Origin: Myroides sp. N17-2
GTDB taxonomy: Bacteria > Bacteroidota > Bacteroidia > Flavobacteriales > Flavobacteriaceae
DNA length: 64,000 nucleotides
Reading direction: 5' to 3'
NCBI RefSeq assembly: GCF_002286775.1
Contig: NZ_NSGJ01000028.1
Span: 1-64,000 of the forward strand
Under the pieces are notes generated by a model that was given only the letters and a program-made list of their open reading frames with translations, ran no database searches and was not told the origin of the DNA. Position numbers and translations under genes: made by a program. Shown piece by piece: positions 25,674 through 34,760 of the stretch. Each line of letters opens with the position of its first letter. Position 1 is the first letter of the stretch.

Positions 25674-25701
25674 TTGAATCTAAATAAATAAGCTATATTT
25701 G
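25674..25701 (+). promoter_or_regulatory. Probable promoter of the siderophore reductase gene
   Basis: TTG (25674-25676) is separated by 17 bases from TATATTTG (25694-25701), an exact TAnnTTTG match. The start codon lies 31 bases further. No DtxR-like box comparable to the feoA one is seen here. Confidence 0.6.
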
Positions 25702-25732
25702 TCAGACTTAGAATAAAAGAATAAAAAACAAT

Positions 25733-26560
25733 ATGGCAAAGAAAGGTAACATACAACGCAAGGTATTTACGTTAAAAAATAGAGAGTATATCACTCCTCA
25801 TTATATTCGTATCACATTAAGTGGAAATGATGTGTCTGACTTTAAAGACACAACTATTGGAGTAAATAATAAGATATTCATCGCACCAGAGGGATGCACA
25901 GAGGTACACTTACCAGAGTTTGACTTCGAAAAAGGGGCTTGGAAGCCGATGGAAGAGTCTATCAAACCTTATGTCCGTACATACACTCACAGAGGGATTG
26001 ACTTAGAGAAGAACGAACTATACATAGACTTCGTTGCTCATGGAGATGAAGGTCCTGCGTCTAACTGGGCGATTAACGCACAGATAGGAGATTCATTAGG
26101 TGTAGCGATGGGCTGTGATCCTAGTGAGCTATATCCTACTGCAGACTGGTATATGTTAGTAGGGGACGGTACAGCTATTCCTGTATTGGGGTCTATACTT
26201 GAGACATTACCTACTGAAGCGAGAGTGAATGTGGTAATAGAAGTAGAGAGTGCTGAGGATATTCAAGAGCTTTATACTAAAGCACAGATGAATATAGAGT
26301 GGATTATTAATCCTACTTCTGGACAAAACTCTACTGTTGCTAAGAGAGTACGTGAGATAGTAGCAGACCACAGTGCTGAGGTATCTAAGTTTGGATATGT
26401 AGCTACAGAGTTTGATACAGTAAAAGAGTTGAGAAACTTCCTACGCAAAGAATTGAAGTGGACGAAGGATGAACTTTATGCATACTCGTACTGGAAGTTC
26501 GGTAAAGCAGAGTCTGCATCTGAAGCAGATCGTAGAGCAGAGAAAGATAGTGCAGAGTAA
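25733..26560 (+). CDS. Siderophore-interacting protein (NAD(P)H ferric-siderophore reductase)
   Basis: This 275-residue cytoplasmic flavoprotein would reduce ferric siderophores to release iron. The N-terminal FAD-binding barrel (residues 1-115) has YIRITLSGND and the RxYT motif in YVRTYTHRGID; DFVAHGDEGPASNWA follows. The C-terminal NAD(P)H domain has WYMLVGDGTAIPVLGSILETLP and ends with an aromatic-rich tail (KDELYAYSYWKFGKAE). It is monocistronic with its own promoter. Confidence 0.92.
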   Translation: MAKKGNIQRKVFTLKNREYITPHYIRITLSGNDVSDFKDTTIGVNNKIFIAPEGCTEVHLPEFDFEKGAWKPMEESIKPYVRTYTHRGIDLEKNELYIDFVAHGDEGPASNWAINAQIGDSLGVAMGCDPSELYPTADWYMLVGDGTAIPVLGSILETLPTEARVNVVIEVESAEDIQELYTKAQMNIEWIINPTSGQNSTVAKRVREIVADHSAEVSKFGYVATEFDTVKELRNFLRKELKWTKDELYAYSYWKFGKAESASEADRRAEKDSAE

Positions 26561-26623
26561 TAGAAATATATTTTAGCATTACATATATTTATTTCACTTT
26601 TGTACTCTTAACAATATAGAATT

Positions 26624-27079
26624 ATGAAAAAAGGTATTGCTGTTTTATCATTGATTTTATTAGGTGTATTCATGGCTCAATGTAAGGATAATCAAGAGTC
26701 AATTACTAATGAATCTGTTGATACTACTATCACACCAAAAGGAGAGCCTGTTCAAGAAGAACCTACTCAAATAGCCTTCTTAGGTACTTATCAGGGAGTA
26801 TATCCTTGGGAAGAAGAAGGTCAGAATATGCAGGTGCTTAACATCACTACTGTCATTAAAGATGGTAATGTGTATACGTATAAGGTAGTGACAGAAGATA
26901 GTGAACATAATGAAACGGGTGAATGGGAATTAGAAGGTGATAGATTATACTTGAGAGAAGATAAATACAGTGCTGCTAAGGCATTCCTTATAAAAGGCGA
27001 TAAGCTACACTTCTTAGACAGTGAGGGTGATGTAGTAAATGAGAATGAGTCAGGTGACTATATCTTAGCGAAGAAATAA
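26624..27079 (+). CDS. Small lipoprotein, possibly NlpE-like
   Basis: This 151-residue protein has a lipobox with Cys at residue 20 (FMAQC). The folded part begins at GTYQGVYPWEEEG, which recalls the opening of NlpE/META-type barrels, but the CxxC found in NlpE is missing. Repeating strands follow (EWELEGDRLYLRED, FLIKGDKLHFLDSEG). A small calycin-like barrel on an acyl anchor is the best reading. Function unknown. Confidence 0.6.
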   Translation: MKKGIAVLSLILLGVFMAQCKDNQESITNESVDTTITPKGEPVQEEPTQIAFLGTYQGVYPWEEEGQNMQVLNITTVIKDGNVYTYKVVTEDSEHNETGEWELEGDRLYLREDKYSAAKAFLIKGDKLHFLDSEGDVVNENESGDYILAKK

Positions 27080-27105
27080 TTAGTTTTCCATAAATATGAC
27101 TAGAG

Positions 27106-27142
27106 AAGACAAGGCGGATATATTCGTTCTTGTCTTTTTTTA
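27106..27142 (+). terminator. Terminator of the lipoprotein gene
   Basis: AAGACAAG and CTTGTCTT form the outer stem, with CGGATATATTCG pairing inside, followed by a T-run. Confidence 0.8.
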
Positions 27143-27231
27143 TGGAGTGAACTGAACTGTACAGATGTGTACAGTTATGAATATACAAGTAAGTGTAATT
27201 ATATGTAAATTAGCTATGTAAAATGATGACA

Positions 27232-27894
27232 ATGAATAAAATACTAACAATAGTAGTGATACTATCTACAATAATAGTATCAGCACAGACTAAGATAGAT
27301 AACTCTTTTAAGAAGTATGTCCCTAAGGGATATAGCTTAAATGAGGTAATCAAGGGGGACTTAAATAAAGATGGTGTAGAGGATGTTGTCTTGATTATAA
27401 AGGGGACTGATAAAGATATGTTGCTGCCAAATCAATGGGATACTGATATCGTAGATAAGAATAGAAGAGGTATTATTATTCTCTTTAAAAAAGGAGATAG
27501 TTATGAAGTAGCCGTTAGGAATTATTCGTGTTTTTCATCAGAGAATGAAGATGGAGGGGTGTATTACGCACCCGAATTATATATTAGTATAGCAAAGAAT
27601 GTACTCTATATAAACTATGCTCATGGGCGCTATGGTCATTGGGGATATGTATTTAGATATCAGAATGGTGATATGGAATTAATAGGTTATGATAGTGCTA
27701 GTCATCATGGACCGATAGTTCAGTCTGAGAGGAGTATTAACTTCTCTACTAAGAAGAGATTAGATAGAGAGAATATTAATGCAGATAAAGGAGATGATAT
27801 GGAGGAGAAGTTTGTGGATAAGTGGTCAACTATTGACTTATCACAACTTTTAAAGCTGTCTAAGATTAAAGATTTTGACGAGCTGTATTTTTAA
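27232..27894 (+). CDS. Exported protein of unknown function
   Basis: This 220-residue protein, read from MNKILTIVVILSTIIVSAQ at 27232, has a signal peptide. The segment KGDLNKDGVEDVVLIIKG near residues 40-57 resembles FG-GAP or calcium-binding loops (DxNxDGxxD). The middle (SYEVAVRNYSCF, YYAPELYISIAKNVLYINYAHGRYGHWGYVFRYQNGDMELIGYD) looks like beta-rich repeats. An enzyme role is not visible. Confidence 0.65.
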   Translation: MNKILTIVVILSTIIVSAQTKIDNSFKKYVPKGYSLNEVIKGDLNKDGVEDVVLIIKGTDKDMLLPNQWDTDIVDKNRRGIIILFKKGDSYEVAVRNYSCFSSENEDGGVYYAPELYISIAKNVLYINYAHGRYGHWGYVFRYQNGDMELIGYDSASHHGPIVQSERSINFSTKKRLDRENINADKGDDMEEKFVDKWSTIDLSQLLKLSKIKDFDELYF

Positions 27895-28025
27895 GAGTGA
27901 AGATTAACTTAAAACTTGAGGGCTGATAATTAGTGATAGCTATTTTATTGATGATTAATAATATGATCCAGTTATTTTTAATTCAAAAAAAGTTATAAAA
28001 GATGAGGATTATTAAATAAAGTATT

Positions 28026-28033
28026 TATATTTG
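28026..28033 (+). promoter_or_regulatory. Probable -7 box of the lysine leader
   Basis: TATATTTG matches TAnnTTTG exactly, 10 bases before a short Lys-rich ORF. No TTG at the usual -33 spacing is evident. Confidence 0.5.
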
Positions 28034-28043
28034 TCGCAAATCA

Positions 28044-28109
28044 ATGAACAAAATGTTTATATCTATCATAAAGAAGGGGAAGAAACAGTACTTACGTCCA
28101 ACATCGTGA
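28044..28109 (+). CDS. Putative lysine-rich leader peptide upstream of lysC
   Basis: A 21-codon ORF begins MNKMFISIIKKGKKQY and ends at a TGA. Five of 21 codons are Lys, four of them in IIKKGKKQ. It lies between a -7-like box and a strong terminator (28144-28179), which is followed by lysC and lysA. Position and Lys content fit a transcription-attenuation leader. I could not draw a convincing antiterminator stem, so the mechanism is open. Confidence 0.5.
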   Translation: MNKMFISIIKKGKKQYLRPTS

Positions 28110-28143
28110 GCAGTCTTCCTATGGATATCAACTAAAATATACT

Positions 28144-28179
28144 AAAGGGGCTTGTCATCACGACAAGCCCCTTTTTTTT
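28144..28179 (+). terminator. Putative attenuator before lysC
   Basis: AAAGGGGCTTGTC and GACAAGCCCCTTT pair over 13 bp around ATCAC, followed by T-rich sequence. It stands about 30 bases before the lysC start and after a Lys-rich leader ORF. A strong terminator between promoter and gene suggests conditional readthrough. Confidence 0.75.
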
Positions 28180-28207
28180 GGTTTAATTATTAACAAATTA
28201 ATTTTAT

Positions 28208-29527
28208 ATGAAAGTTTTAAAATTTGGTGGTACTTCAGTAGGAAGTCCAGAAAGGATGCAACAGTTGTTGCCGATTATTAATTCACAGCAGAGTGATCGT
28301 CATTTAGTAGTTTTATCTGCAGTATCAGGTACTACTAATGCTTTAGTAGGTATAGCTGATGCTTATACTAATGGCAAAAAGGAGGAGGCAAAAACACTAA
28401 TCGATAACCTATACGCTACTTATAAAACTTTCATAAAGCAATTATTTAAAACAGAGGATGGACTGCGGATGGCGACAGACGTAATAGATCATCACTTTAA
28501 TTTGTTAACGTCATTTAGCAACGATTTATTTACTTCAGTAGAGGAGCGCATCACTTTAGCACAAGGTGAATTACTATCTACTACGCTATTTCATTTTTAT
28601 CTAAAAGAGATAGGAGTGAGTTCTGTACTTCTTCCTGCACTTGATTTTATGCGTATAGACGAAGAGCAAGAGCCTAACTTAGAGTATATCCGTACACAGG
28701 CTACTGCATTATTAGAACAGCACGCTGATGAGGTATTATTTATTACTCAAGGATATATCTGTCGCAACGCTTTCGGTGAGATAGATAACTTAAGACGTGG
28801 AGGTTCTGATTATACAGCCTCGCTTATAGGAGCTGTACTTCAGGTAGAGGAGATTCAGATATGGACAGATATAGATGGCTTCCATAATAACGACCCTCGT
28901 TATGTACCGAATACTAAGCCTATTGCTAATCTAAGTTTTGATGAGGCAGCTGAGTTAGCATACTTCGGCGCGAAGATATTACACCCACAGAGTGTATTCC
29001 CTGCTAAGCGTTTTAATGTACCTGTACGTCTATTAGATACGATGGAACTTAGTGCTCCAGGTACTCTAATCTCTGATCATACGCAGAGTAATGATCAGAT
29101 TGTAGCGATAGCTGCTAAAGACGGTATTACGGCTATACGTATTCATTCATCACGTATGTTATTAGCTTATGGATTCTTAAGACGAGTATTTGAGGTATTC
29201 GAACGATATAAAACACCTATAGATATGATTACTACTTCAGAAGTAGCAGTATCGTTGACAATAGATAATACACAGCATTTAAAAGAGATTATAGAAGAAC
29301 TAAACTACTTTGGTAACGTTGAGGTAGACACAGATCAAGCTATTTTATGTATTGTTGGAGATTTTAGGAACAATAAATTAGGGCATGCTACGATCGTATC
29401 AGAGGCAGTAAAGCATCTGCCAGTACGTATGATATCATATGGTGGAAGTGAGCATAATATCTCAATATTAGTTCCTGCTAATCACAAATTAGAAGCGATG
29501 AGATCACTACACAATAGATTGTTTTAA
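28208..29527 (+). CDS. lysC: Aspartate kinase, monofunctional
   Basis: This 439-residue enzyme catalyses the first step of the aspartate pathway, ATP-dependent phosphorylation of aspartate. The kinase domain starts KFGGTSVGSPERM. It has GEIDNLRRGGSDYTASLIGAVLQ and EIQIWTDIDGFHNNDPR in the catalytic core, then FDEAAELAYFGAKILHPQS. Two ACT domains (about residues 300-435) should bind an effector, lysine being the usual one in this class. The neighbouring lysA gene and the Lys-rich leader upstream point to a lysine-controlled operon. Confidence 0.94.
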   Translation: MKVLKFGGTSVGSPERMQQLLPIINSQQSDRHLVVLSAVSGTTNALVGIADAYTNGKKEEAKTLIDNLYATYKTFIKQLFKTEDGLRMATDVIDHHFNLLTSFSNDLFTSVEERITLAQGELLSTTLFHFYLKEIGVSSVLLPALDFMRIDEEQEPNLEYIRTQATALLEQHADEVLFITQGYICRNAFGEIDNLRRGGSDYTASLIGAVLQVEEIQIWTDIDGFHNNDPRYVPNTKPIANLSFDEAAELAYFGAKILHPQSVFPAKRFNVPVRLLDTMELSAPGTLISDHTQSNDQIVAIAAKDGITAIRIHSSRMLLAYGFLRRVFEVFERYKTPIDMITTSEVAVSLTIDNTQHLKEIIEELNYFGNVEVDTDQAILCIVGDFRNNKLGHATIVSEAVKHLPVRMISYGGSEHNISILVPANHKLEAMRSLHNRLF

Positions 29528-29541
29528 CTAAGGATGTAATC

Positions 29542-30711
29542 ATGATGACACAAGATATAATTAAAGAATTAGAGGGACTAGAGACTCCTCTTTATTACTA
29601 TGATTTACCTCTACTAAGAGAGACTTTATCTGTAGCTAAGAGTGCTGCTGACCGATTCGGATACCATATACACTACGCTATTAAAGCGAATAATAATCCG
29701 CGTATCCTAAGAGAGGTAAGTGCTCACGGGTATGGAGCTGACTGTGTGAGTGGATTAGAGATAGAGCGTTCTATCGCTAATGGTTTCTCAGCGTCAGATG
29801 TAGTATTCGCAGGTGTAGGGAAGACAGATAGAGAGATACTAATCGGATTAGAAAATCAGATTATGTCTTTTAACGTTGAGTCAGTACAGGAGTTAGAAGT
29901 GATAGGAGAGTTGGCAGCTAAACATCAGTTAAAAGGACGTATAGCATTGCGTATTAATCCCAATGTAGATGCTAAGACACATCACTATATTACTACAGGA
30001 CTTGATGAGAATAAGTTCGGTATTATGAAGCATGAGTTGATGAGCTGTATAGAGATTATCAATGCGAATGAGTACTTAGAGTTGATAGGACTTCACTTTC
30101 ACGTAGGTTCTCAGATTACGGACCTTAATGTATTTAAGAGTTTATGTTTAAAGGTGAACGAATGGAATACTTGGTTTTATGAGCGTGGATATGATGTGCC
30201 TGTGTTAAACCTAGGTGGTGGTTTAGGAATAAACTATATGGAGCCTGATGAAGAAGCGATTGTTAACTTCTCTAATTTCTTTTATTTGTTTCACGAATTC
30301 TTAGAAGTTAGAGCGCATCAGCAGATACACTTTGAGTTAGGACGTTCTATTATTGCTAATAGTGGTACATTAGTTAGCCGAGTATTGTATATCAAAGAGG
30401 GAATCAAGAAGAACTTCGCTATCCTAGATGCAGGTATGACAGAGCTTCTTAGACCTGCACTATATCAAGCATATCACAAAGTAGAATTATTATCTGATAA
30501 ACATACAGAAGACACTACAGCTAAAGAAGAGGTAAGGTATGATGTAGTAGGGCCTATCTGTGAGAGTAGTGACTGCTTTGGTAAAGATATTATATTACCT
30601 AAGTTAAAGAGAGGTGATCTTATCGCTGTCCGATCGGCAGGTGCTTACGGAGAAGTAATGTCGTCACGTTATAACTTAAGACAAGAGTTGCAATATTTTT
30701 TCAAAGAATAA
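29542..30711 (+). CDS. lysA: Diaminopimelate decarboxylase
   Basis: This 389-residue PLP enzyme converts meso-diaminopimelate to lysine. The PLP Lys lies in YAIKANNNP near residue 48. GLHFHVGSQI, NLGGGLGINY and EKGRS-like HFELGRSIIA are the PLP- and substrate-binding segments, and GPICESSDCFGKD carries the substrate-binding Cys. RSAGAYGEVMSSRYN closes the barrel. It starts 14 bases after lysC, so the two form an operon covering the first and last steps of lysine synthesis. Confidence 0.95.
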   Translation: MMTQDIIKELEGLETPLYYYDLPLLRETLSVAKSAADRFGYHIHYAIKANNNPRILREVSAHGYGADCVSGLEIERSIANGFSASDVVFAGVGKTDREILIGLENQIMSFNVESVQELEVIGELAAKHQLKGRIALRINPNVDAKTHHYITTGLDENKFGIMKHELMSCIEIINANEYLELIGLHFHVGSQITDLNVFKSLCLKVNEWNTWFYERGYDVPVLNLGGGLGINYMEPDEEAIVNFSNFFYLFHEFLEVRAHQQIHFELGRSIIANSGTLVSRVLYIKEGIKKNFAILDAGMTELLRPALYQAYHKVELLSDKHTEDTTAKEEVRYDVVGPICESSDCFGKDIILPKLKRGDLIAVRSAGAYGEVMSSRYNLRQELQYFFKE

Positions 30712-30794
30712 CACACGAAATAGTTTCATATTAAGAATAGTTTGTTAAATTTGATTTCGAACAAAAGAAATTATAAATTTTAAAAATACTAGTA

Positions 30795-31043
30795 ATGACA
30801 TTAGGAGACATCGATGTAGCAGGAGAATTAATTGATTTAAACTTTCAATTATTAAGAACACAAATTTTATTAGAAGAAGTTTTAAAACACAATTCTGAAA
30901 CAATGAAATTGCCTTCACCAGAAGCAATGAATGAGATCAATGAATTCGCTTTAAAATCTATTCAAAAGAAATTTCCAAATATGAACATTGGAAGAAAAGA
31001 AGGAGAAGAAGGAGAAGCTCAAACAGAGCAAGTAGAAGCATAA
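30795..31043 (+). CDS. Small conserved-looking protein of unknown function
   Basis: This 82-residue, acidic, probably cytoplasmic protein is helical (about residues 8-35 and 42-60) with a Glu-rich tail (GRKEGEEGEAQTEQ). There is no signal peptide or membrane helix. I do not recognise a family. It follows lysA by 83 bases without an intervening terminator and has its own strong terminator, so it could be read from the lys operon. Confidence 0.65.
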   Translation: MTLGDIDVAGELIDLNFQLLRTQILLEEVLKHNSETMKLPSPEAMNEINEFALKSIQKKFPNMNIGRKEGEEGEAQTEQVEA

Positions 31044-31044
31044 T

Positions 31045-31076
31045 AAAAAAGCCAATCGATTGATTGGCTTTTTTTA
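31045..31076. terminator. Terminator between the small ORF and the convergent lipoprotein gene
   Basis: AAGCCAATC and GATTGGCTT pair around GATT, with an A-run before and T-run after. It works in both directions. Confidence 0.92.
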
Positions 31077-31119
31077 TGGATTTAAATGTCTTGTGAGCAA
31101 ATTAACGTGTAGTATTAGA

Positions 31120-31605
31120 TTAATGGCAGTAGTCTGCCCCCCAATCTTGATGCCCTCTGTTTTTCCAACATTGGTAACTCTCTTTAATATCTATAACTCT
31201 AAAAGAGTCTTTCTTTTTCTCAACAGTCATGATGACTTTTAGTGCTTTAAGAGAATCATCATTAATACCATCTTCTAATAAAGTCAATGTACATTTATTC
31301 GGATCAGTAGTACTAGCAGTAGTGATGATATAAGTATAGTTTCCTTCTGCATCTACATCTTCAGGAGCATACTCTTGCATAACCATTTCTATAGAGTTTA
31401 ATTTGTGATCTATGATAGATTTGTTAAGAGTATTGATCTCTTCTTGATTGATTATTTTGAATTCCCTATCCTCTGCAGTCATTGACGTTAATAAGTTAGG
31501 TGCATCTATAGGTGTATTACCTGCAGTAGCAGTATTATTTCCACAACCCATTGATATGAAAGCAAAAATAAAACCCACTACAACGACTATCTTTTTCATA
31601 CTCAT
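31120..31605 (-). CDS. Lipoprotein of unknown function
   Basis: This 161-residue protein has a lipobox with Cys at residue 21 (FISMGC). The mature part has two Cys pairs, one in TTDPNKCTLTLLED and the other near the end in YQCWKNRGHQDWGADYC. The C-terminal Cys-rich segment could hold disulfide bonds. No family is recognised. The shared terminator at 31045-31076 ends it. Confidence 0.7.
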   Translation of the reverse strand: MSMKKIVVVVGFIFAFISMGCGNNTATAGNTPIDAPNLLTSMTAEDREFKIINQEEINTLNKSIIDHKLNSIEMVMQEYAPEDVDAEGNYTYIITTASTTDPNKCTLTLLEDGINDDSLKALKVIMTVEKKKDSFRVIDIKESYQCWKNRGHQDWGADYCH

Positions 31606-31749
31606 TTGATTTTAGCTTTAGACTATGGGTCAAAAGTAATCAATAAGTACTTAAAGTTAGGTTATAGTAGGTTGGGTATACTGATAAATAATCGTTAATT
31701 ATTTACAGATAATGATTTTAAATAGTGTAAGTTTTTAGCTTTTTTTTGA

Positions 31750-32985
31750 TTAAATTCCTATTTCGAACTGTAAACGGAAGTACCAGTTGTCCTTAGTAGA
31801 CCCTTGATAAAAGCTTTGTTTGTCATACGTTATCTCAGCTTGTAATTTAAAGGTATGTTCCCATAAATACTTGTTTGCACCTAAAGAGAATTGTGTCGTA
31901 TTTGGTAATTTAAAGTCAGTGTGTTCGTATAATTGGTCTTTCATCTTTTGTGTTGATACACGACCAATAACTTCATAGTTGCTCGGGAATAAGTAACTTA
32001 ATTGGTAATCCATTCCTTGACCAGCAAATACATAGTTATATCCACTAGCAGTATTTTCTAAATCTTTTAGAGATAAAGCATCGTCTAGTGTTCTGTTCAT
32101 ATACGAGATCATCCCCGCCCATCCATTATATTTCACGATACCATCTAGCATCAGAGAGTTAAATGATTTTGGTTCTACTAGTTTACTACCTGTTTGCCCT
32201 TGAGAATTCTGTGCTTTGTTATTGCGGTGGAATGTACCTGATAACATTAGTTTAGGTGTTTGTTCTCTCGCTAAATCTCCTTCAAAGAATGCTCCATTCT
32301 TAGAGAAACTACCTAAAGGAAATAGTTCTACTCTACCTGTTAATGCATAACTATCACTTTCACTCCCTGAGAAGTTACGCCCTCTACCTGTAGATACAGC
32401 TGTCTTAATATTATATCCGAAAGCATTTTTCTTTTCTTGTAGATAGTAAGCCTGAATACCAAAGTCACGGTCTATATTAAACTTAGCATTGTTAATAGAG
32501 CGGTCAGTCAACTGAAGTGCTCCAGAAGAGTTAATACGTTGTCTGTTACCAGGTAGTTTAGTTTGTCCGAAGATAAAGTTCCAATGTTCGTTAGGACGAT
32601 AAGTTAATGCAGCATCACGTATGATATTAATAGGTTCGCCCTCTTTAGTTGTTCCCATATCTTTAGGAGCAAATGATAGTTGGATAACATATAGGAACTT
32701 TGGGTTCCCCACAAAACCATCTAATCGCAAACGAAGTCTTCGGATTTCTCCTTCATAAGTACTCTTTTCGTCTTCATTATTATTAAACGTTAATCGGTTT
32801 TGCATTCTGAAGCGAATGTTTAGTTGGAATATACTATCAGCTGAAGTCATTCCTAACCCCTTACCATAGCTGTAATAAGGAAGTTGTTCTAATTTTAATT
32901 CATTACTTTTTGTATCAAGCTTTAAATCCTGCGCTATCATTAACGTCGGCAAAAGCAAAAATAAAAGGTGTAATAGTTTTTTCAT
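31750..32985 (-). CDS. Outer membrane porin, phosphate-selective O/P type
   Basis: This 411-residue protein has a signal peptide (MKKLLHLLFLLLPTLMIAQ). The mature part is a large beta barrel with alternating strands; FGIQAYYLQEKKNAFGYNIKTAVSTG and IQLSFAPKDMG are typical. It ends in an aromatic-containing final strand (WYFRLQFEIGI). The R-rich early strand (IRRLRLRLDGFVGNPKFLYVIQ) matches porins of the O/P family, which favour anions such as phosphate. Selectivity is inferred. Confidence 0.82.
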   Translation of the reverse strand: MKKLLHLLFLLLPTLMIAQDLKLDTKSNELKLEQLPYYSYGKGLGMTSADSIFQLNIRFRMQNRLTFNNNEDEKSTYEGEIRRLRLRLDGFVGNPKFLYVIQLSFAPKDMGTTKEGEPINIIRDAALTYRPNEHWNFIFGQTKLPGNRQRINSSGALQLTDRSINNAKFNIDRDFGIQAYYLQEKKNAFGYNIKTAVSTGRGRNFSGSESDSYALTGRVELFPLGSFSKNGAFFEGDLAREQTPKLMLSGTFHRNNKAQNSQGQTGSKLVEPKSFNSLMLDGIVKYNGWAGMISYMNRTLDDALSLKDLENTASGYNYVFAGQGMDYQLSYLFPSNYEVIGRVSTQKMKDQLYEHTDFKLPNTTQFSLGANKYLWEHTFKLQAEITYDKQSFYQGSTKDNWYFRLQFEIGI

Positions 32986-33106
32986 AGTGTGTTGTATTTA
33001 ATTAGCAAAAATAGCATTAGTTTTGCAATTGGATAAGTAGCACAGTTACTTAAGTGTAAAATTAATGTTACCAAAAGGTTAAGTAATAGGAAATTAATAG
33101 AAGAAT

Positions 33107-33940
33107 ATGGAATATATAGGGTATCATTTTAATATAGAGCCAAGAGATTTAGGTACAGAAATACTTATAGCGGAGTTAGGAGAGAAAGCATTTGAAAGTT
33201 TTGAAGAGACTGCTACAGGAGTAAGTGCTTATGTACAGAAAGGAATGTGGACTGAAGAAATATTAGAAGATATATTTATCTTGCAGTCTGATCAGTTTAC
33301 TATTACCTATAGAAAAGAAGATATCGAACAGGTAAATTGGAATGAAGAGTGGGAGAAAAACTTTGATCCTATTGATGTAGAAGGTATATGTTATGTAAGA
33401 GCTCCTTTTCATGAGAAAACAAGCGCTCAGTATGATATCGTAATCGAACCTAAAATGAGCTTCGGTACAGGACATCACGAGACAACATTTATGATGATAC
33501 GCCAAATCTTAAATAATGATATGCAAGATAAGGAGGTATTAGATATGGGATGTGGTACAGCTATTTTGGCTATACTAGCTGCTATGCGTGGTGCTAAACA
33601 TGTAGATGCTATCGATATTGACAATTGGTGTTATCAAAACTCTATAGAGAACGCAAGTAGAAATAACTGTACTAATATAGACGTGTTCGAAGGAGATGCT
33701 TCTATTATTACGACTACACCTAAGTATGATGTAATCTTAGCGAATATTAATAGAAATATCTTATTAAACGATATGGATAAGTATGTTGCTAGTTTACATA
33801 AAGGTGGAGCGATATACTTCAGTGGATTCTATACTGAAGATATGAATGCAATTAAAAATTGCGCAGATAAGAATGGTTTAGTTTTTGAAAACAATTTTGA
33901 AAAGAATAATTGGGTATCTTTGAAGTTCATAAAGGCTTAA
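33107..33940 (+). CDS. prmA: Ribosomal protein L11 methyltransferase
   Basis: This 277-residue SAM-dependent enzyme methylates ribosomal protein L11. The N-terminal substrate domain (residues 1-110) includes NWNEEWEKNFDPI. The methyltransferase core has IEPKMSFGTGHHETT, the SAM motif VLDMGCGTAILAILAAMRGA and DVILANINRNILL. These are characteristic of PrmA. clpS lies 29 bases downstream on the same strand. Confidence 0.95.
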   Translation: MEYIGYHFNIEPRDLGTEILIAELGEKAFESFEETATGVSAYVQKGMWTEEILEDIFILQSDQFTITYRKEDIEQVNWNEEWEKNFDPIDVEGICYVRAPFHEKTSAQYDIVIEPKMSFGTGHHETTFMMIRQILNNDMQDKEVLDMGCGTAILAILAAMRGAKHVDAIDIDNWCYQNSIENASRNNCTNIDVFEGDASIITTTPKYDVILANINRNILLNDMDKYVASLHKGGAIYFSGFYTEDMNAIKNCADKNGLVFENNFEKNNWVSLKFIKA

Positions 33941-33969
33941 TTTTTTTAAAACATTATTAGATATATATT

Positions 33970-34245
33970 ATGAGTACACAAGAACAGATTCAAGAGAAGG
34001 TAGATGTAGCGGAGTTATTGAATGGAAATAGTGAAATTATTCTATACAATGATGATGTTAATACATTTGATCACGTTATTGAAACTCTTATCCGTGTATG
34101 TGATCATACATCAGAACAGGCCGAACAATGTGCAATGCTAGTACATTATACAGGTAAGTGCACAGTGAAAACGGGAGAGTTTAAAAAACTTAAATCTCAA
34201 TGTTTACAGTTGCTAGACGCAGGTCTGAGCGCTGAGATTATGTAA
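33970..34245 (+). CDS. clpS: ATP-dependent Clp protease adaptor ClpS
   Basis: This 91-residue adaptor delivers N-degron proteins to ClpAP or ClpCP. Family features are LYNDDVNTFDHVIETLIRVC, where the DD-N-TFD segment lines the N-degron pocket, then EQCAMLVHYTGKCTVKTGE and a final helix (KKLKSQCLQLLDAGLSAEI). It sits behind prmA, and a terminator follows. Confidence 0.94.
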   Translation: MSTQEQIQEKVDVAELLNGNSEIILYNDDVNTFDHVIETLIRVCDHTSEQAEQCAMLVHYTGKCTVKTGEFKKLKSQCLQLLDAGLSAEIM

Positions 34246-34295
34246 GTAGATTAGTGAAAATACTTAAAAAAAAAGGAGTATTTTGAAAATTATAT

Positions 34296-34336
34296 AAAAC
34301 AGGTTGTTTCCCAATGGAAATAACCTGTTTTTTTTG
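34296..34336 (+). terminator. prmA-clpS terminator
   Basis: AAAACAGGTT and AACCTGTTTT with inner TTTCC/GGAAA form a long stem, followed by eight T. Confidence 0.92.
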
Positions 34337-34724
34337 TGTTTTGTTTTGAGTGAGTCCATAGTGAGTCCATAATGAGTCCATAGTGACTCCATTGAAATAA
34401 GCTTTTTAATGGAGTCACTATGTATTTACTATGCAGTCAATATACATTCATATAAAAGCAAATAGCAACTTCATTAAGAATGAATGCTTATTAAAAGAGA
34501 TAGTGTAAGATTTTTTGGTAAGATGTAATCGTAGGGATAATGTCTTTCTATGTATATAAGGTTGATATTAGAATTTTATCCTTTATAATACAAGTGAATT
34601 ATTTCTAATAGAATAGAATTAATTAGATGAGTGCAAGATACGATATTTATATTAAATGTTTAATATACAGGGTGTAGTATCATGTGATTAGCATAACTCT
34701 AGTGTGGAGATCTGTTAAAATATA
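34337..34724. other. Gene-free region between clpS and prfH
   Basis: No ORF was found. It holds family-B repeat copy 2 (34351-34480). The remainder is AT-rich without clear structure. Confidence 0.5.
34351..34480 (+). repeat. Tandem 11-mer plus long hairpin element, family B, copy 2
   Basis: The same order of units as copy 1 at 10213: TGAGTCCATAG, TGAGTCCATAA, TGAGTCCATAG and TGACTCCATT. A loop-flanking GAAATAAGCTTTTT and the inverted AATGGAGTCACTATG follow. The first 43 bases are identical to copy 1. The stem pairs CATAGTGACTCCATT with AATGGAGTCACTATG over 15 bp. Confidence 0.85.
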
Positions 34725-34753
34725 AAAGGGCTATCGGTTTAAGATAGCCCTTT
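34725..34753 (-). terminator. Terminator of the rtcB-prfH pair
   Basis: AAAGGGCTATC and GATAGCCCTTT form an 11-bp stem; on the minus strand a T-rich tract follows. It lies just past the prfH stop. Confidence 0.85.
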
Positions 34754-34760
34754 AGGGTAA

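Noticed and set aside
28110..28207. Lysine riboswitch (L-box) before lysC
   Set aside because: The leader is too short for the roughly 170-base L-box and shows none of its conserved junction segments; a Lys-rich ORF is present instead.
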